A stretch of DNA of 64,000 nucleotides from Prosthecobacter vanneervenii (GTDB lineage Bacteria; Verrucomicrobiota; Verrucomicrobiia; Verrucomicrobiales; Verrucomicrobiaceae). Below are positions 53,936 through 62,608 of this stretch, piece after piece; the first letter of the stretch is position 1; the number at the start of each line of letters is the position of its first letter. The position numbers were made by a program, and so were the translations under genes. The stretch is from the NCBI RefSeq assembly GCF_014203095.1, contig NZ_JACHIG010000002.1, positions 653,780-717,779 on the forward strand, in the 5' to 3' direction. The notes below the pieces were generated by a model. That model was not told where the DNA came from, did no database searches, and saw only the letters and a program-made list of their open reading frames with translations.

Positions 53936-54937
53936 ATGTCCAGAAAACGCGGATGCCTCAAAATGCTTCTGCTGCTCGCCCTTGCCGGTGTGCTGCTGGC
54001 CTGGCTTGCAGGCGAGGTGTTTTTCAATCTAAACAGCAATCTGGTGGCGGTGAGCGTGTATGACTCCAAGCAGCCGCTGCAGATCCTGACCAAGCGCGCC
54101 GGGTGGAAGCCCGCCACCGCGCTGACGGCGGGAGATCTCGACGCCGCGCTGATCGAGCGCCACCGCGAGACCGGCATGCGCTGGGCGACGCTTAAGGTGC
54201 GCCGCCCTGGAGGAGCGCTTGCCACGATCTCCCAGCGCCTCTTTGGCGCGGAGGTGCAGGTGGTGTCTTTTTCGCCAGAGCGATTTGATTTCATGACCTC
54301 CTACCAGCCGAAGTTTGCGCTGACCACCGCGCGGGAGCGGATGGCGGAAGGGAACCTGTGGTTTGCCATCACTGCCAATTTCCGCGACCCCAAAGGCCGC
54401 CCGATGGGCTGGGTGTACCACGAAGGCCGCCAGGTGAATCCAGCCTTTGGTGACTGGAGCGGCTGCTTCTTTGTGAAAGACGGCCGCCCCTGGTGCGGGC
54501 CCAAGTCTCTCCTGACCGATGTGCCCGGCCTCATTCAGGAAGGCTGCCAGGTCTATCCCTCGGTGATGAAGAACCACACCACCTTCTCCTACGTGGATCT
54601 GAAGCCGGATGAGTTCTTTGACGGCTCCAAGGTCAGCTACCGATCTCTGGCCGGAATGCGGCGGGACGGCACCATCGTTTTTGTCCTCTCAGGCGACGGC
54701 GGTGTGATGACTGTGAGCGAGGTGACGGAGATCGCCCGCAAGCTGGACGTGCAGCATGCCACCCTACTGGATGGTGGCCGTGCGCTGCAGTACTCGATAA
54801 GGACCGACGATGGGCCGTGGCACTTTCATTCCTTCAACACCGAACTGCCCTTCAAGCACAAGTGGCTGGAGCGGCAGAGGTCGCCGGTGTACATCGGCAT
54901 CCGGCGGAAGGCGCCGGCGATTGTGCAGGGGCCGTAG
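53936..54937 (+). CDS. Phosphodiester glycosidase (NAGPA/DUF2233) family protein
   Basis: 333 aa. An N-terminal anchor or signal (CLKMLLLLALAGVLLAWLAG) precedes the catalytic domain, with WFAITANFRDPKGRPMGWV, GTIVFVLSGDGGVMTVSEV and the characteristic HATLLDGGRALQYS near the C-terminus. Family members remove or expose phosphodiester-linked sugars, best known for the mammalian uncovering enzyme; bacterial substrates are mostly unknown. The helix may be a membrane anchor because no cleavage site is clear. Convergent with the FAD oxidoreductase gene. Confidence 0.85.
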   Translation: MSRKRGCLKMLLLLALAGVLLAWLAGEVFFNLNSNLVAVSVYDSKQPLQILTKRAGWKPATALTAGDLDAALIERHRETGMRWATLKVRRPGGALATISQRLFGAEVQVVSFSPERFDFMTSYQPKFALTTARERMAEGNLWFAITANFRDPKGRPMGWVYHEGRQVNPAFGDWSGCFFVKDGRPWCGPKSLLTDVPGLIQEGCQVYPSVMKNHTTFSYVDLKPDEFFDGSKVSYRSLAGMRRDGTIVFVLSGDGGVMTVSEVTEIARKLDVQHATLLDGGRALQYSIRTDDGPWHFHSFNTELPFKHKWLERQRSPVYIGIRRKAPAIVQGP

Positions 54938-54960
54938 TCAACTGGAGTTGGAAGTTCGCT

Positions 54961-56793
54961 CTAGCGTCCTTGCTTGCTCTTCAGTTCCTTCACCCAATCG
55001 GGATGCTGCTTCTTGTATTCCTGAAAGGCCTCGTGTTCATCCCTGGAAATCTTGCCGTCCTTGCTGGTGTCGATGAAGGGAAAGAGCCAATCCCAGCCGG
55101 GCTTTTCTTCGCTCCAAGCCTCTTTGGACTCCCACTCGCCAGCAGCTACGGCACCGGGTTTGGGGCGCACGTTGGGGCCGGTCCATTGCAGAATCTGGCC
55201 GCGCTTGAGCAGGCTCTGTTGCAGCTTGGCCACGTTGATCTGCTGCACCGTCACACCTTCGTTAATGGCCTGCGCGGCGGCGACGCCAGCGGATTCTCCC
55301 ATAACGCAGAAGACGGGCTCCATGCGGGCTGAAGCGTAGGCGATGTAGCTGGCCGAGAAGCAGACGGGCACCAGCAGATTGCCGCAGGCCTCGGCCTTGG
55401 GGGTGAGCGCACGATACGGGATGGGATAGGGATGCCCAGTGCCTTCCGAACCGCCGACGAACATGTTTCCCTCGGTGGCGACGCCCATCTTCCCGGTGGA
55501 GGGATCGGCCACGGCGTAGCGGCGCACAGGATAGATGTCCACGCCGTAAAGCGCCAGGCCCACGCTGTCTGTCACCTGCGTCTTGTTCCACACATCCGCG
55601 AGCGTGAGCACATAGGGGCCCTGCATGCGGCGGGAGATGCGGACGTAGAGCTGATGGGGCCAGCCGGCGGTGTCTTCATGCATGGTGCGGTTGAGCCCGA
55701 GCTCTGCTGTCTCCTGGCGGAACTTCTCTGGCACACGCGGGTCGGTGCTGAGGAACTCGTGCAGGCCGCTCAGGTAGTCCAGATGCTGCTGCCACACGCG
55801 CGTCTTGGCCTCGCGGCTGCCGTCCTGGTAATAACGGCTCACGCCCAGCGGCGCGATGGTCACGAGGGACTCGCGCTTGTAGTTGTACTCTCCGCTGTTG
55901 AGCCAGCCGGGGAAGATTTCCCGCAGGCGCTTGAGCAGCTTGGCCTCGCCGCCCTCGGTGGTGCGGACGAGATGCTCCACGTAGCGGCCGACCACTTCGA
56001 AGTCTTTGGCATCATAGCCTGCGGGTTTTTCAATCGGGATGCGTTTGGCGGGATCTCGCGTGACGTAGAAGCGGTAGTTGTAGGCCTGGGTGTAGTCATC
56101 CGCCGCGCCTTTGGGCAGGCCGTGGTCTTTGTCCACCAACGGCAGCAGTCCGCTCTGGGGATCGCCCGGCACCACATAGGGGTCGATGGGGGTCCAGTTG
56201 GTGGTCGGTCCGACGCCTGCGAGCTCCTCATTGAAGACCTCCTTTGATTCACGCCCCACGGCATAAGGGACGGCAGCCGCAGCCAGCACATCGCCCTCGT
56301 AGCTGGCGTCGATAAACACTTTGGCCTCCACGGTAGCGGCTTCCGTCTGTGTGGCCTTAGGCGCAGGAACGCCGTGGGCATCGGGTGGCGCGAGTTCCAG
56401 CACCAGCTTGGTGATCGACGTGCCCGTCTTTTCCGCTTTCTGCACGCGATGCTCGAAGAGCACGGGGATCTTCTCCTCTTCCAGCCAGGCGGCGAAGGCC
56501 TTGCGGATGACCTCGGGACTGTTGCCAAGCTTGAAGACGCGGCTCGTCGTCAGCCCGCCCACGGCAGCCGGGGCTGCGCAGTCCTGCATGGGCTTGATCC
56601 CCGCGCCGAGAATGCCGCCCACCCAGCGGCTGGGCTCTACAATGAGAACCGAGCAGCCTTCCTGATGCGCGGTGACTGCCGCCACGATGCCGCCGGGCGT
56701 GGCTCCATACACGCAGACGTCCACTTTGCGGGAAGAGGTTTCTGCATGGAGTGAGGCCAGCAGGGTTGAGAGGGCGAGGAAGGCGCGCATCAT
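54961..56793 (-). CDS. Secreted FAD-dependent oxidoreductase with C-terminal EF-hand
   Basis: 610 aa from the ATG at 56793, chosen for its signal peptide (MRAFLALSTLLASLHA). The Rossmann motif VCVYGATPGGIVAAVTAHQE begins about residue 27; FIDASYEGDVLAAAAVPYAV and CVMGESAGVAAAQAI are the other FAD_oxidored (PF12831-type) signatures. About the last 40 residues add a canonical EF-hand, DTSKDGKISRDE. The type is widespread in PVC exported proteomes; the substrate is unknown, possibly a carbohydrate or steroid-like alcohol. Confidence 0.9.
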   Translation of the reverse strand: MMRAFLALSTLLASLHAETSSRKVDVCVYGATPGGIVAAVTAHQEGCSVLIVEPSRWVGGILGAGIKPMQDCAAPAAVGGLTTSRVFKLGNSPEVIRKAFAAWLEEEKIPVLFEHRVQKAEKTGTSITKLVLELAPPDAHGVPAPKATQTEAATVEAKVFIDASYEGDVLAAAAVPYAVGRESKEVFNEELAGVGPTTNWTPIDPYVVPGDPQSGLLPLVDKDHGLPKGAADDYTQAYNYRFYVTRDPAKRIPIEKPAGYDAKDFEVVGRYVEHLVRTTEGGEAKLLKRLREIFPGWLNSGEYNYKRESLVTIAPLGVSRYYQDGSREAKTRVWQQHLDYLSGLHEFLSTDPRVPEKFRQETAELGLNRTMHEDTAGWPHQLYVRISRRMQGPYVLTLADVWNKTQVTDSVGLALYGVDIYPVRRYAVADPSTGKMGVATEGNMFVGGSEGTGHPYPIPYRALTPKAEACGNLLVPVCFSASYIAYASARMEPVFCVMGESAGVAAAQAINEGVTVQQINVAKLQQSLLKRGQILQWTGPNVRPKPGAVAAGEWESKEAWSEEKPGWDWLFPFIDTSKDGKISRDEHEAFQEYKKQHPDWVKELKSKQGR

Positions 56794-56869
56794 GCCCTGT
56801 AACAGGCCACGAGATGGGCGGCTGTCATGTGGGTTTCTTTGTGATGCGATGACAGAGTGTTCGTCGCAC

Positions 56870-57331
56870 TTAATTTGTGCCACCCATCTCCAGCGTTTTC
56901 CAGCGATGGTTCCAGGCGCGGGTCAGCTCTTCGACGAGGAGTTCGAGTTGATCCAGCTCCTGCACGGGCAGGCGCAGCAGCGGCACGCCGGTGGAGGCAA
57001 AGAGCAGGTTTACAAACATGTCGCGCTCCCTGGCCTTGGCGGTGTTGTGGCTGGCATCGTCCAACTCGATGCCGAGCATGGGCATCCAGTCGTCGTTACG
57101 GCAGATAAGGAAATCCACGTGCTTCTGGCTGATCATCTGAAAAGCTCCGTTTTTGTTCTCATGCTGGAACACATCTGCGAGCCTGGGTTTGATTTGAATG
57201 CGGCAGCGCTCCTGAGTGATCTGCAAAAGGCATGCGTGAAACTTGGCCTCCGTCGGCGTCAGCAGTGGTTTGGCCGAGTATTCGTAAGGCATGGCCAGAC
57301 GCATTTCGGGATCGGGAGCAATGAGCTTCAT
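56870..57331 (-). CDS. DUF2726-domain protein
   Basis: 153 aa. LLTPTEAKFHACLLQI, FQMISQKHVDFLICRNDD, LGIELDDASHNTAKARERD and GVPLLRLPVQELDQLE match DUF2726, a restriction-endonuclease-like fold with acidic residues at HVDFL and IELDD. The usual N-terminal topoisomerase-type zinc finger or TM of longer members is absent. Cytoplasmic; possible nuclease or nucleic-acid binder. It lies beside the long inverted repeat region. Confidence 0.85.
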   Translation of the reverse strand: MKLIAPDPEMRLAMPYEYSAKPLLTPTEAKFHACLLQITQERCRIQIKPRLADVFQHENKNGAFQMISQKHVDFLICRNDDWMPMLGIELDDASHNTAKARERDMFVNLLFASTGVPLLRLPVQELDQLELLVEELTRAWNHRWKTLEMGGTN

Positions 57332-57792
57332 GGCAGGATTGTGATTATGGATTTTATAATCACATCTCTAGTCATGACAAGGCCTGTCCGTCTGAGACTT
57401 CACTCAAATGACTATCGTCACAGCCCAAGCCTGTTGAGAGGAAGTAAAAAATGCGATGGGGGCCATTGCCTCACGAACGGCGCTCTTGAAGTACATGGAG
57501 TGAATTTGGAGTGCGGCTGCGCAGCGAGGAACGAGTGAAGCTGCCGCTTTCGAGCGTCTCGTGGCCTGCGCAGTCTCGCTCAATCTACGAGTTCCGAATC
57601 TCTCGCGATAGCCCTAACCTTTCAGCGTCTTAGGACACTTCGCAAATCAACCGGCCTGCGGAAAGCGGTAGCTGCGTTCGTCCCTCACTTCGCAACCGCA
57701 CTCCAAATACACGCCTCTGCAGCACCGAAAGCGATGCAGTTTGCGTGAGCGCTGATCGACGGTCAGGAGTGCCCCTCATACTTCAGGCTGCC
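57332..57792. other. Gene-free intergenic region holding a long inverted repeat
   Basis: No coding frame with recognisable composition is found in these 461 bases. The stretch separates the DUF2726 gene start from the lactonase stop. Its centre is a 53-bp imperfect inverted repeat, annotated separately; the left 160 bp contain no recognised element apart from the DUF2726 promoter region. Confidence 0.6.
57500..57712. repeat. Long imperfect inverted repeat (53-bp arms, 107-bp spacer), MITE-like
   Basis: The left arm (57500-57552) reads GTGAATTTGGAGTGCGGC onward to GCTGCCGCTTTCG. The right arm (57660-57712), reverse complemented, starts GTGTATTTGGAGTGCGGTTG and ends GCTACCGCTTTCC. About 43 of 53 positions agree. 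Each arm has internal symmetry (GCGGC...GCCGC). Structure resembles a non-autonomous transposable or REP-like element; no transposase is encoded. Confidence 0.75.
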
Positions 57793-58641
57793 TCACCCGC
57801 CGAACGCGTGGCTCGGCACGCCCTGGGCGCCGGTGTGGCAGACGAAGAGGCGTCCGGCAAGGGGCTCGATGAAGCCGGGCTTCTTGCCGGTGGTAATGTA
57901 GAGGTCTTTCAGGTCGGGGCCGCCAAAGGCGCAGGCGGTGGTCTCCACGCAGGGGAAATTGATCTGAGCCTCTACGGTCTGTGACTTCGGATCATAGCAG
58001 ACCACTTTGGCTCCGTGGCAGAAGGCGATCCAGAGGCGGTCCTCGCTGTCGATCGTCATGCCATCAGGAGAGGAAGGATCAGCACTGGTATCCCATACCA
58101 CGCGCTCGTTGGAGATGGCGCTGGTGTCTTTGTCGAAATCAAAGGCACGCACCTTTTTGCTCGGGGTGTCGATGTAGTACATCGTGCTGGCATCGCCGCT
58201 CCAGATGATGCCGTTGGAGTTGGTCACGGGGCCAAATTTCTTCTCCACACGCAGGTCGGTGTGCAGGCAGTAGAGAGAGCCTTCGGGACGCTTGGCCAGG
58301 CAGATGGTGCCGGCCCAGAAGCGGCCTGCGGGATCGCATTTGCCATCGTTGAAGCGGTTGTCAGGCATGCCCGGCTCTGGGTCAGCGATGGGTGTGCTGA
58401 CGCCAGTTTCTTCATTGAGAAAATAGAAGCCGTCATCTCCGGCCCACACCAGCCCGCCGCTGGCGCGCGGCACCACCGTGCCCACCCGCTGGCCCACATC
58501 CCACACCTTCTCCTCGCCGTTGGAGGGCGTGAGCGCGATGATCTTGTGCGTTTCGATATCGACGTAGAGGAGGCGGTCGCCATGCCAGATGGGGCCTTCG
58601 CCCCATTCAGAGACGTGATTGGAAATGAGTTCGGGAATCAT
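57793..58641 (-). CDS. SMP-30/gluconolactonase-family lactonase
   Basis: 282 aa, no signal peptide. Six-bladed propeller metal ligands are present: the Glu in SEWGEGPIWHGDRLLYVDI, Asn in NRFNDGKCDPAGRFWAGT and NSNGIIWSGD, and Asp in SSPDGMTIDSEDRLWIAF. CAFGGPDLKDLYITTGKK is the usual final blade. It hydrolyses sugar lactones such as glucono-1,5-lactone in the cytoplasm. Its start overlaps the tsaB stop by 4 bp, so it is translated after tsaB from the same message. Confidence 0.93.
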   Translation of the reverse strand: MIPELISNHVSEWGEGPIWHGDRLLYVDIETHKIIALTPSNGEEKVWDVGQRVGTVVPRASGGLVWAGDDGFYFLNEETGVSTPIADPEPGMPDNRFNDGKCDPAGRFWAGTICLAKRPEGSLYCLHTDLRVEKKFGPVTNSNGIIWSGDASTMYYIDTPSKKVRAFDFDKDTSAISNERVVWDTSADPSSPDGMTIDSEDRLWIAFCHGAKVVCYDPKSQTVEAQINFPCVETTACAFGGPDLKDLYITTGKKPGFIEPLAGRLFVCHTGAQGVPSHAFGG

Positions 58642-59276
58642 GAGGTGGGAGAAAGTGCAGGGCGCTTCGGCATCGTGATGAAGGCCTCGGCCAGATAATG
58701 CGGAATGAGCGGCTGGGCGGTGAGGGAGGCCAGTTCATCGGCGGGCAGAGCCTGCACGATTTGCGCCAGACGTGCCGCGTCCGGCCTGGCGCTGCGCAGG
58801 GTGCTCAGGCCCAGTGGTGGCTTGGGGTCAAAGGTGTACCACGTCTGCCCATCGGCAGTGCGGGCGCGTGCTTCATCCGCGGAGACGATGTCCAGCTCTG
58901 GCAGCAGCCGGCCGTTTTCCACCTGGGCCAAGTAAAAGCTCTGACGGCGGGCATCGCCGATGATGGGGTAGCTCTGCGGTGCCTCCACATCGGGAGCGGT
59001 GAGAGAGGACCAGCCCACGCACCATACACCACGCGAAACTGCGATGCCCTGCGCTGCCGCGATGGCGATGCGCACGCCGGTGTAGGAGCCGGGACCATTG
59101 CCAATCACGACGCCCTTCAGCTCATCTCCAGCTGCCGCCAGCGCCTCGCGCAGCGGGGCGAAGACCTGGGCATTGTGCGAGCGCTCTGACTGAAACGAGG
59201 CCCTAAACAGCACCTCCGCGCCACGAACCACGGCAATGCTGCCGTGAGCGGTGGAGAGATCGAGAGCGAGGAGCAT
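58638..59276 (-). CDS. tsaB: tRNA t6A modification protein TsaB
   Basis: 212 aa from the ATG at 59276. LALDLSTAHGSIAVV opens the ASKHA fold; SERSHNAQVFAPLREAL and GNGPGSYTGVRIAIAAAQGIA are TsaB signatures. TsaB partners TsaD and TsaE to make N6-threonylcarbamoyladenosine at tRNA position 37. tsaE lies 51 bp upstream on the same strand. The last 4 bp overlap the lactonase start. Confidence 0.95.
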   Translation of the reverse strand: MLLALDLSTAHGSIAVVRGAEVLFRASFQSERSHNAQVFAPLREALAAAGDELKGVVIGNGPGSYTGVRIAIAAAQGIAVSRGVWCVGWSSLTAPDVEAPQSYPIIGDARRQSFYLAQVENGRLLPELDIVSADEARARTADGQTWYTFDPKPPLGLSTLRSARPDAARLAQIVQALPADELASLTAQPLIPHYLAEAFITMPKRPALSPTS

Positions 59277-59327
59277 TAGGTGAGAATGACGAATGAATGA
59301 TGATCTGCCAATGACCAAGAAGTTTTG

Positions 59328-59750
59328 TCATGATTTGGAGGACTCCGTAACGACGCGCTCTCCACCCGTCTGCGGCTCAATGTGAAACCAACGCGTGTGC
59401 GGCGGGAGCAGCTCGGGAAACATGTCGGCCCATTCGACGATGACGACGCCGGGTTCGGTGAGAAACTCATCCCAGCCGATGCCGATGACTTCGGCGGCGG
59501 AGTCCATGCGGTAGAAGTCGAAATGGAATACTGGGAGGCGGCCATCCAGATACTCGTGCACCAGCGTGAAGGTGGGGCTGGTGACGGCGGCCTGGGAATT
59601 CATGCCGGCCACGATGCCGCGCGTGATCTGCGTCTTGCCAGCGCCCAGCGTACCGCACAGAGCCACCACATCTCCCGCAGCGAGAGTCAGAGCGAGCTGC
59701 ATGCCCCAGGAGTGGGCGTCTTCAGCGGTGTGCAGGGTGATGGCGATCAT
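59328..59750 (-). CDS. tsaE: tRNA t6A ATPase TsaE
   Basis: 140 aa from the ATG at 59750. Walker A is CGTLGAGKTQ (residues 32-41), followed by SPTFTLVHEYLDGRLPVFHFDFYRM and WDEFLTEPGVVIVEWAD, the TsaE pattern. It uses ATP to regulate the TsaBD complex. It overlaps the upstream small membrane protein gene by 4 bp and precedes tsaB by 51 bp. Confidence 0.96.
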   Translation of the reverse strand: MIAITLHTAEDAHSWGMQLALTLAAGDVVALCGTLGAGKTQITRGIVAGMNSQAAVTSPTFTLVHEYLDGRLPVFHFDFYRMDSAAEVIGIGWDEFLTEPGVVIVEWADMFPELLPPHTRWFHIEPQTGGERVVTESSKS

Positions 59751-60052
59751 GACTTGGACAGCAGTTCCAGGCATTTGGGCAGGTCGGCGGCGATCTTCAA
59801 TCCTATGTAGGCCAATGGAAGCATGGCAAGCGCGGATGCCGCCAGCTTTTTGATCCAATCGCCCCGTCGTAAAGCGGCCAAGACCGGCAGCAAGCTTGAA
59901 CCAAGGAACACATCTGCGAGCAAGTATTCATTGAATGGATAATAGTGACCGCGAATTGAAGACAACATCAGCACAACGACTACTTGCAGAATCAAACTCA
60001 CCGAAAGCTGAGCTACATGATCCTCCCGCTTCATAGCATCAGCCATCTGCAC
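59747..60052 (-). CDS. Small membrane protein between thiL and tsaE
   Basis: 101 aa with about three hydrophobic segments (LSVSLILQVVVVLMLSSI, NEYLLADVFLGSSLLPVLAAL, LAASALAMLPLAYIGLKIAA). Its start lies within the last 14 bp of thiL (an alternative ATG at 60034 would lie just after it), and its stop overlaps tsaE by 4 bp, so it is a real operon member. No family recognised. Confidence 0.75.
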   Translation of the reverse strand: MQMADAMKREDHVAQLSVSLILQVVVVLMLSSIRGHYYPFNEYLLADVFLGSSLLPVLAALRRGDWIKKLAASALAMLPLAYIGLKIAADLPKCLELLSKS

Positions 60053-60944
60053 TCAGCGCAAAGTGATCCCAGCCGGTGCTCTCAAAGTCCGGCGGGCGGC
60101 CTTCGCCGGGAGGGACGAGTTTGCCGATGATGGTGAGGGGGAGCTTGGGAAAGGCCTCGCGCCATTTCTGCAGCAGGGATTTCACGCTACGGGGATTGAC
60201 GGCTAGAAGGAGCTCGTAGTCTTCGCCATCGCCCCAGGCTTGATCGAAGGAGCAGCCAGGATTGCAGGGGAGCGAGGCGACATTGACCTGATAGTGTGTG
60301 CCGCTGGCGAGAGCGAGACGCGGAAGGTCTTTGGCCAGGCCATCGCTGATGTCCATCATGGCATGCGGATGGGCGTTTTCAGAGAGCCAGCGGCCTTCCT
60401 CAAGGCGTGGCTGAAATTTGAGATGCTTGCCATGGATGGAGCCGCCGAGGCGACCGGTGACGAGGATGACGTCTCCAGCCTTGCCCTCGCTGCGGGAGAG
60501 CCAGCGCTTGGAGGGCACCGTGCCGCTCATGGAAATGGAAAGCATGAGCACCAGCCCGCGTGAGGTCTCGCCGCCGACGATGTTGATGCCGTACTCTTTG
60601 GCAATGGTGCGCATGCCACGATACACCTCGGAAAGAAACTCAACCTCCATGCTTGGCGGAGCCACCAGCGTGATCATGGCATGGCGTGGCGTGCCGCCCA
60701 TGGCCGCGAAGTCGCTGACCACGCGCGCGATGGCCTTGCGCCCGATGAGCTTGGGCGGTGTTTCGAGCGTGAAGTGGACGTCCTGCACGAGGGCGTCGGT
60801 TTTGAGGAGGGTGTGCTCGTCCTTGGAGCCGCGCACCACGGCACAGTCGTCCCCTGCCCCGGCGATGACATCGCCGTCCAGCTTCACACCGCGCATGAGT
60901 TTGCGGATGAGATTGTCTTCTCCGATGTCGGCGAGCGTGGGCAT
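60039..60944 (-). CDS. thiL: Thiamine-monophosphate kinase
   Basis: 301 aa. DVIAGAGDDCAVVRG, FTLETPPKLIGRKAIARVVSDFAAMGG split over the first domain, GRLGGSIHGKHL and AMMDISDGLAKDLPRLALASG mark ThiL, which converts thiamine phosphate to thiamine diphosphate. GEDYELLLAV is also conserved. First of a thiL - small membrane protein - tsaE - tsaB - lactonase unit with overlaps. No TPP riboswitch is recognisable in the 45 bp upstream. Confidence 0.95.
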   Translation of the reverse strand: MPTLADIGEDNLIRKLMRGVKLDGDVIAGAGDDCAVVRGSKDEHTLLKTDALVQDVHFTLETPPKLIGRKAIARVVSDFAAMGGTPRHAMITLVAPPSMEVEFLSEVYRGMRTIAKEYGINIVGGETSRGLVLMLSISMSGTVPSKRWLSRSEGKAGDVILVTGRLGGSIHGKHLKFQPRLEEGRWLSENAHPHAMMDISDGLAKDLPRLALASGTHYQVNVASLPCNPGCSFDQAWGDGEDYELLLAVNPRSVKSLLQKWREAFPKLPLTIIGKLVPPGEGRPPDFESTGWDHFALSADG

Positions 60945-60989
60945 GGGTTGGAAAGCTCAGGGGAAAGGTAAATAGTTGGCCCGTGAGGT

Positions 60990-61436
60990 TCAGTCCCCGC
61001 TGAATTCACCCTCTTTGGCCATAATTGCAAACTCAGAGAAGGAATCAGCCCTGTGTTCGGTTTCTCCCGTTTCGTGAGACCATTTGACCACAGGGGGCTC
61101 ACCCTGGGGATTCACCCGGGAATAATCCAGGCAATAGTAGTCTCCAGAACCAAAGTCAGCAAAAGGCAGCAAATGGCTGAATGCACCCGAGTCTTCGTCA
61201 AAGTTTGAGATCCAATCTTTCCAGCCTGTGTTAACTCGCTTATCAATCGAATCCCAAGTGGTGCGTGGGTCCCTCTGATCTAAAACAGGAAAGATGGTAA
61301 TGTCTTCAATGCCTAGCCCGTTGTTCTGGATCAACCAACTCCTTAGCGAAGGTGGCAACTTTCGATCAAGAGCAGCTTCAGCCTTGTCGATCGCTTCGTC
61401 GGTGGTTCCAATAATTCTTGGCCTCTTTTGACTCAT
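60990..61436 (-). CDS. SMI1/KNR4 (SUKH)-family protein
   Basis: 148 aa. IDKAEAALDRKLPPSLRSWLIQNNGLGI split around its first helix, then LLPFADFGSGDYYCLDYSR and PPVVKWSHETGETE, match the SUKH fold (acidic, single Cys). SUKH proteins are best known as immunity proteins for contact-dependent toxins but also act as orphan defence or regulatory proteins. No toxin is encoded next to it; base composition is slightly more AT-rich than its neighbours, which is compatible with recent transfer. Confidence 0.85.
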   Translation of the reverse strand: MSQKRPRIIGTTDEAIDKAEAALDRKLPPSLRSWLIQNNGLGIEDITIFPVLDQRDPRTTWDSIDKRVNTGWKDWISNFDEDSGAFSHLLPFADFGSGDYYCLDYSRVNPQGEPPVVKWSHETGETEHRADSFSEFAIMAKEGEFSGD

Positions 61437-61466
61437 ATCCGAGCGAAGAAATCATTCATCTAATGT

Positions 61467-61784
61467 TCAACTCTTCACCACCACGTTCGTTCCATCAAAG
61501 TGCAGCAGGCGGTTTTTAAGCCCGCGCATGGCCTGCTTGTGGATGTAGACCTCGATGCCGCCGATCTGGTGGCGCTGCTCGGTTGGAGCCTGGGCACCGC
61601 TGACCCAGGAGAGCTGGCACCATTCCTGGCCGCTGAGCTCTCCCTGAGAGCAGCGGACGTAGTCGAGGTGGATGACCTCCCCGGGATGGCCGATGGCTTC
61701 TTCATTGCGCTTGAGTTCCAGATACTCAGCGAAGTCCTGCGAATAGATCAGGCCGCTGCGGAGGCGATGGAGGACCATGGACAT
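61467..61784 (-). CDS. Small protein of unknown function
   Basis: 105 aa from the ATG at 61784; a second in-frame ATG is 6 bp later. Sequence features: [40 protein letters not shown] and [20 protein letters not shown]. No signal or TM, no family recognised. It lies between sodA's downstream hairpin and the SUKH gene on the same strand; a longer frame upstream would overlap sodA and was not used. Confidence 0.6.
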   Translation of the reverse strand: MSMVLHRLRSGLIYSQDFAEYLELKRNEEAIGHPGEVIHLDYVRCSQGELSGQEWCQLSWVSGAQAPTEQRHQIGGIEVYIHKQAMRGLKNRLLHFDGTNVVVKS

Positions 61785-61796
61785 GTTTTGAAAGCG

Positions 61797-61833
61797 ACAA
61801 AGCGCGGGACGGGCAGGCCGTTCCGCGCTTTGT
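61797..61833 (-). terminator. Hairpin downstream of superoxide dismutase gene
   Basis: ACAAAGCGCGG-GACGGGCAGGCCGTT-CCGCGCTTTGT forms an 11-bp perfect outer stem with further inner pairing (ACGG/CCGT). It begins 31 bp after the sod stop. The run of T expected on the minus strand is weak, so it may be a terminator or a 3' stabiliser. Confidence 0.6.
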
Positions 61834-61864
61834 GAAAAGACGAGTGTGTCAGTGTAAGCGGGAA

Positions 61865-62479
61865 TCAGCCCAGAGCGGCGGCGTAGTTGGCAGCCACGGC
61901 GGTCCAGTTCACGGCGTTCCACCAGGCGGCGATGTAGTCGGGGCGCTTGTTCTGGTACTTGAGGTAGTAGGCGTGCTCCCAAACGTCGCAGCCGAGGATG
62001 GGGGTGCCGCTGCCGTCCATGAGCGGGTTGTCCTGGTTCGGGGTGGAGGTGATGGCGAGCTTGCCATCCTTGACCACCAGCCAGGCCCAGCCTGAGCCGA
62101 AGCGGGTGACACCGGCCTTGCCAAAGGCTTCCTTGAAGGCGTCAAAGCTGCCGAAGGTGGCGGTGATGGCGTCTCCGAGGGCTCCGGTGGGAGCGCCGCC
62201 GGCATTGGGGCCCATGATGTTCCAGAAGAGGGTGTGGTTGAAGTGGCCGCCGCCGTTGTTGCGGATGGGGCCCTGCACGTCTGCGGGGAGCTTGGAGATG
62301 TTTTTGCAGAGGTCCTCGATGGACAGCGCCTCAAGGTCGGCCTTGCCGGCGATGGCGTTGTTCAGATTGGTCACGTAGGCGTTGTGATGGCGGCCATGAT
62401 GGATCTCCATCGTCTGCTGGTCGATGTGGGGTTCCAGCGCGTTCGTCGGGTAGGGCAGCGGGGGGAGGGTGTGGGCCAT
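61865..62479 (-). CDS. sodA: Fe/Mn superoxide dismutase
   Basis: 204 aa. Metal ligands lie in [13 protein letters not shown] (first His about 27), [15 protein letters not shown], and [19 protein letters not shown] (Asp and His). GSGWAWLVV is conserved. Converts superoxide to hydrogen peroxide; no signal peptide, so cytoplasmic. Whether Fe or Mn is used cannot be settled by reading, so the symbol is provisional. Monocistronic between a hairpin and a divergent lipoprotein gene. Confidence 0.95.
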   Translation of the reverse strand: MAHTLPPLPYPTNALEPHIDQQTMEIHHGRHHNAYVTNLNNAIAGKADLEALSIEDLCKNISKLPADVQGPIRNNGGGHFNHTLFWNIMGPNAGGAPTGALGDAITATFGSFDAFKEAFGKAGVTRFGSGWAWLVVKDGKLAITSTPNQDNPLMDGSGTPILGCDVWEHAYYLKYQNKRPDYIAAWWNAVNWTAVAANYAAALG

Positions 62480-62608
62480 GGTGTTGGGGTGGGTTGAGGT
62501 TCTCGGGGGTAAGTATCGCAGATACGTGCGTGGGCAAGAGGAAGGTTGTACCTGGAACGACGAAATAGCCCTCCCGGAAAGTGCGTTCTTACGCTACCCT
62601 CCAGCCCC

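Noticed and set aside
59277..59327. Short AATGA-type repeats between tsaE and tsaB
   Set aside because: A few GAATGA words occur but without a constant period, so no array can be supported.
60945..60989. TPP riboswitch upstream of thiL
   Set aside because: Only 45 bp separate thiL from the next gene and no THI-box motif is visible.
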